A DNA stretch of 64,000 bases from NCBI RefSeq assembly GCF_003856525.1, contig NZ_RJVQ01000009.1, positions 62,001 to 126,000 of the forward strand, read 5' to 3'. Made by a program: the position numbers and the translations under genes. The notes beneath the pieces were generated by a model, which was not told the origin of the DNA, ran no database searches, and saw only the letters and a list, made by a program, of their open reading frames with translations. This stretch comes from Vibrio viridaestus. GTDB lineage: Bacteria > Pseudomonadota > Gammaproteobacteria > Enterobacterales > Vibrionaceae. The stretch's first letter is position 1, and every line of letters begins with the position of its first letter. This document shows positions 62,049-64,000 of this stretch, piece after piece.

Positions 62049-63437
62049 ATGGCTTTAACAAATGAGGCTCAGATCCAAGACGATCGTGCCGACGAATATG
62101 CAAATGGCCCCGTTCCGGAGGCTGACAAAACTGTTGGTGCAATGTCGATATTCAGCGTAATGCTCGGAATAACCACTGCGTTAATTTGGTTTTCTCTTGG
62201 TTCACAACTTGTACATTCGTTCGGTACCATGAATTTTGTCATCGGAGCGACAGCGACGGCGATCATCGTCGGCATTATCAGCTTCGTATGGGTAAACTTC
62301 GCTTCAAAATCTGGATTTAATTCAGATTTAATCACACGGGCAAGTGGATTTGGATATTTAGGGTCAACCCTAACAGCGTTAATTTTTGCTACCAACAACC
62401 TTCTTTATTTTGGTTTGGAAGGTGGCATCATGATTAATGCAGTTCATGCTTACTTCCCTGCTATTCCACTACTTTTACTCCAAGTGATGTGCGGTTTAAT
62501 TTTTATTCCTCTCACATGCTTTGGTGTAAAACTGGTTAGCCGTATCATGTGGTTGTCGCTACCCGTTTTATTCCTATTTTTCGTGCTTATCGCTTGGAAA
62601 GCCATTGAAATGGGTGGAACACCAGACTTTTGGGCTCTGCAAGCGTCACCAGATATGAATAGCGCAGCTGGTTCACCGATTCTGCAAGTAATGGTCGCCA
62701 TGTTTGGTATCTCTGGGATTGCCGCAACAGCGAGCGATTTTGGCCGATTTATCCCGTCAAAAAATGCAAAATCGGGCGGAATTATGATGGGTCCTGTCTT
62801 CACTTTGTTTACTTTCTTAGTGCCGCTACTATTTGGTGCTTGGCTGGGTGCAACCTTTGAAGAAAATGATCCTGCAGTCTACTTCACTCACTTCTTCGGG
62901 GCGTTCGGCGTACTGTTAATCGTCATTACACAAGCACGTATCAACACTAATAACGTCTACTCTGCAGCAGTAAGTCTGGCAACCTTCTTCAATCGCCTGT
63001 TTCATATAAACCTCTCTCGCTTTTGGTGGGTAGTAATAGCAAGCGTAATGTGTGTATTGATTCTAACCGCCGACCTTTATAGTAAAGCGACACTGGTTCT
63101 TGGTGTTTGGGGCATCTTCCTCATTACATGGGTTGGCGTGGTCTTCGCTGATATTTTAATTAACCGCTACATTCTTAAGCTAACGCCTAGCGACTATTTC
63201 TATCGTAAAGATCAACTACGCAGCTTTAATCCAGTTGGCATTATTGCCCTATTTACAGCACTCATCGTTGCATTACCTCTCTCATTTGGTATCGCAGGAC
63301 CATTTGGTAGCACCATCGCACCGTTTGTGGCTTTCGCTATCACACTCATTGTTACCCCTCTGGTAGCACTGATTACCAAAGGACAATTTTCGACTAAGCA
63401 AAGTCAAGTTCACTACGCAACCGACTCTGCTCAGTAA
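62049..63437 (+). CDS. NCS1-family permease (cytosine/purine/hydantoin type)
   Basis: A 462-aa transporter with about twelve helices, similar to CodB and other nucleobase-cation symporter-1 proteins. Features: the N-terminal FSVMLGITTALIWFSLGSQL, GFGYLGSTLTALIFATNN, the central SDFGRFIPSKNAK and QARINTNNVYSAAVSLA. Placed just before a hydantoinase-type gene, uptake of hydantoin, allantoin-like compounds or a pyrimidine is likely. AAAAAGGACA precedes its start. It is probably first in an operon that continues past the window. Confidence 0.88.
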   Translation: MALTNEAQIQDDRADEYANGPVPEADKTVGAMSIFSVMLGITTALIWFSLGSQLVHSFGTMNFVIGATATAIIVGIISFVWVNFASKSGFNSDLITRASGFGYLGSTLTALIFATNNLLYFGLEGGIMINAVHAYFPAIPLLLLQVMCGLIFIPLTCFGVKLVSRIMWLSLPVLFLFFVLIAWKAIEMGGTPDFWALQASPDMNSAAGSPILQVMVAMFGISGIAATASDFGRFIPSKNAKSGGIMMGPVFTLFTFLVPLLFGAWLGATFEENDPAVYFTHFFGAFGVLLIVITQARINTNNVYSAAVSLATFFNRLFHINLSRFWWVVIASVMCVLILTADLYSKATLVLGVWGIFLITWVGVVFADILINRYILKLTPSDYFYRKDQLRSFNPVGIIALFTALIVALPLSFGIAGPFGSTIAPFVAFAITLIVTPLVALITKGQFSTKQSQVHYATDSAQ

Positions 63438-63471
63438 CACTGTTATTCATGGAATATGATTAAGGGACATT

Positions 63472-64000
63472 ATGAATCAAACAACTTTAACGCCTCCATT
63501 TACTATCTCTGTCGATACTGGAGGCACTTTCACCGACCTAATTTTGGCTGATCAAAACCGCGTAATAGGTCTGTATAAGTCATCTTCGACACCAGATGAT
63601 CTATTTAACGGAATTTCCGCGTCAATCGAGTTGGCGGCGATTGAAAATGGCATGACATTAAGCGAACTACTTGAAGATACGAAAGTATTTGTTTATTCCA
63701 CAACTCGCTCAACGAATGCAGTACTCGAGGGCAAAGTCGCTAAAACGGCCTTTATTACAACACAAGGTTTTAGAGACGTATTGCTATATCGGGAAGGCGG
63801 TAAGGAAGACCCTTACAACCTATCAACGCCGTATCCAACACCATATATCCCAAGACGATTGACGTTCGAAGTGCAGGAACGAGTTCTAGCGGATGGTTCG
63901 GTAGCTGTCGAACTCGACGAAGATTCTGTACGTTCAGTGTTACAACGATTAAAAGAGCTTGAAGTCGAAGCGATTGCGGTATGTCTCACCTTCTCTATTG
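63472..64000 (+). CDS. Hydantoinase/oxoprolinase HyuA-type protein, N-terminal part
   Basis: An open frame from ATG 63472, after AAGGGACATT, to the window end (176 residues visible). It begins with SVDTGGTFTDLIL, the phosphate-binding motif of the HyuA/oxoprolinase N-terminal domain, and continues with STTRSTNAVLEGKVAKTAFI and TTQGFRDVL, both characteristic. Full members run to about 700 residues, so most lies outside. Family members hydrolyse hydantoins or 5-oxoproline or carboxylate ketones. It is 34 bp after the NCS1 permease gene and very likely co-transcribed. Confidence 0.9.
   Translation, partial: MNQTTLTPPFTISVDTGGTFTDLILADQNRVIGLYKSSSTPDDLFNGISASIELAAIENGMTLSELLEDTKVFVYSTTRSTNAVLEGKVAKTAFITTQGFRDVLLYREGGKEDPYNLSTPYPTPYIPRRLTFEVQERVLADGSVAVELDEDSVRSVLQRLKELEVEAIAVCLTFSI

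Noticed and set aside
1-64000. CRISPR arrays, tRNA or rRNA genes, insertion sequences, integrases, toxin-antitoxin pairs, defence systems
   Set aside because: None was recognised on either strand; there are no regularly spaced repeats, no transposase motifs and no cloverleaf-like segments that I could support.

Overview
The window looks like a chromosomal segment of a marine gammaproteobacterium. Vibrionaceae is the best fit, judged from moderately AT-rich sequence, compact operons, strong AAGGA-type ribosome binding sites, and the gene set (NirBD with a fused phosphatase/kinase and NarX/NarL-type regulators, a RhaBATMD set, RhlE, BCCT, several diguanylate cyclase proteins). The genus is an inference. 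I see no rRNA, tRNA, CRISPR array, insertion sequence or prophage. Almost all of the window is ordinary metabolic and accessory coding sequence.

Layout. (1) 1-11.5 kb, plus strand: nitrite/nitrate assimilation (cobA, nirB, nirD, narK), a PP2C phosphatase/Ser-Thr kinase fusion, a NarX/NarQ-like sensor, a NarL/NarP-like regulator and moeA, followed by a tiny membrane protein. (2) 11.5-15.8 kb: molybdenum cofactor synthesis. moaA-mobA-moaB-moaC-moaD-moaE lie on the minus strand behind what looks like a Moco riboswitch, with moeB divergent. The nitrate reductase that would use the cofactor is not in the window. (3) 16-23.4 kb: a CysB-type regulator, an acetyltransferase, a LuxR-type regulator, and a PotABCD-like polyamine ABC transporter with a carbon-nitrogen hydrolase. 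(4) 23.5-27 kb: a diguanylate cyclase, an EamA exporter and a two-domain acetyltransferase. (5) 27.3-42.9 kb: a catabolic island with a HAD hydrolase, an amine oxidase-type flavoprotein, a Tat-exported Dpp/Opp-type ABC system, a 57-aa hidden ORF, an M20 deacylase and GabD. After rhlE and a ghrA-like gene come gabT, a second HAD protein and an Lrp-type regulator. Together these suggest uptake, deacylation and oxidation of an N-acylated or peptide-like amine to GABA and succinate. (6) 43-46.8 kb: small and membrane genes, a stand-alone methionine aminopeptidase, a VOC protein and a DUF4336-type protein. (7) 46.8-53.8 kb, minus strand: a full L-rhamnose operon (rhaB-A-T-M-D and a lactaldehyde reductase) with one AraC-type regulator. 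(8) 54-61.5 kb: a GGDEF-EAL protein, a BCCT osmolyte transporter, a histidine phosphatase and a large D-lactate dehydrogenase-type flavo-iron-sulfur protein. (9) 62-64 kb: an NCS1 permease behind a clear promoter/operator, then the start of a hydantoinase-type gene cut by the window end.

Several starts were moved from the longest reading frame to the best ribosome binding site: moaA, cysB-like, luxR-type, potA, the carbon-nitrogen hydrolase, both HAD genes, the flavoprotein, permease 1, gabD, map, araC and BCCT. Three short genes (11301-11426, 34793-34966, 44496-44657) were found by reading the gaps between longer genes. Terminators are called where a GC-bearing stem is followed by a T-run on the relevant strand. 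Family names rest on recognised motifs and overall resemblance; no database search was run.
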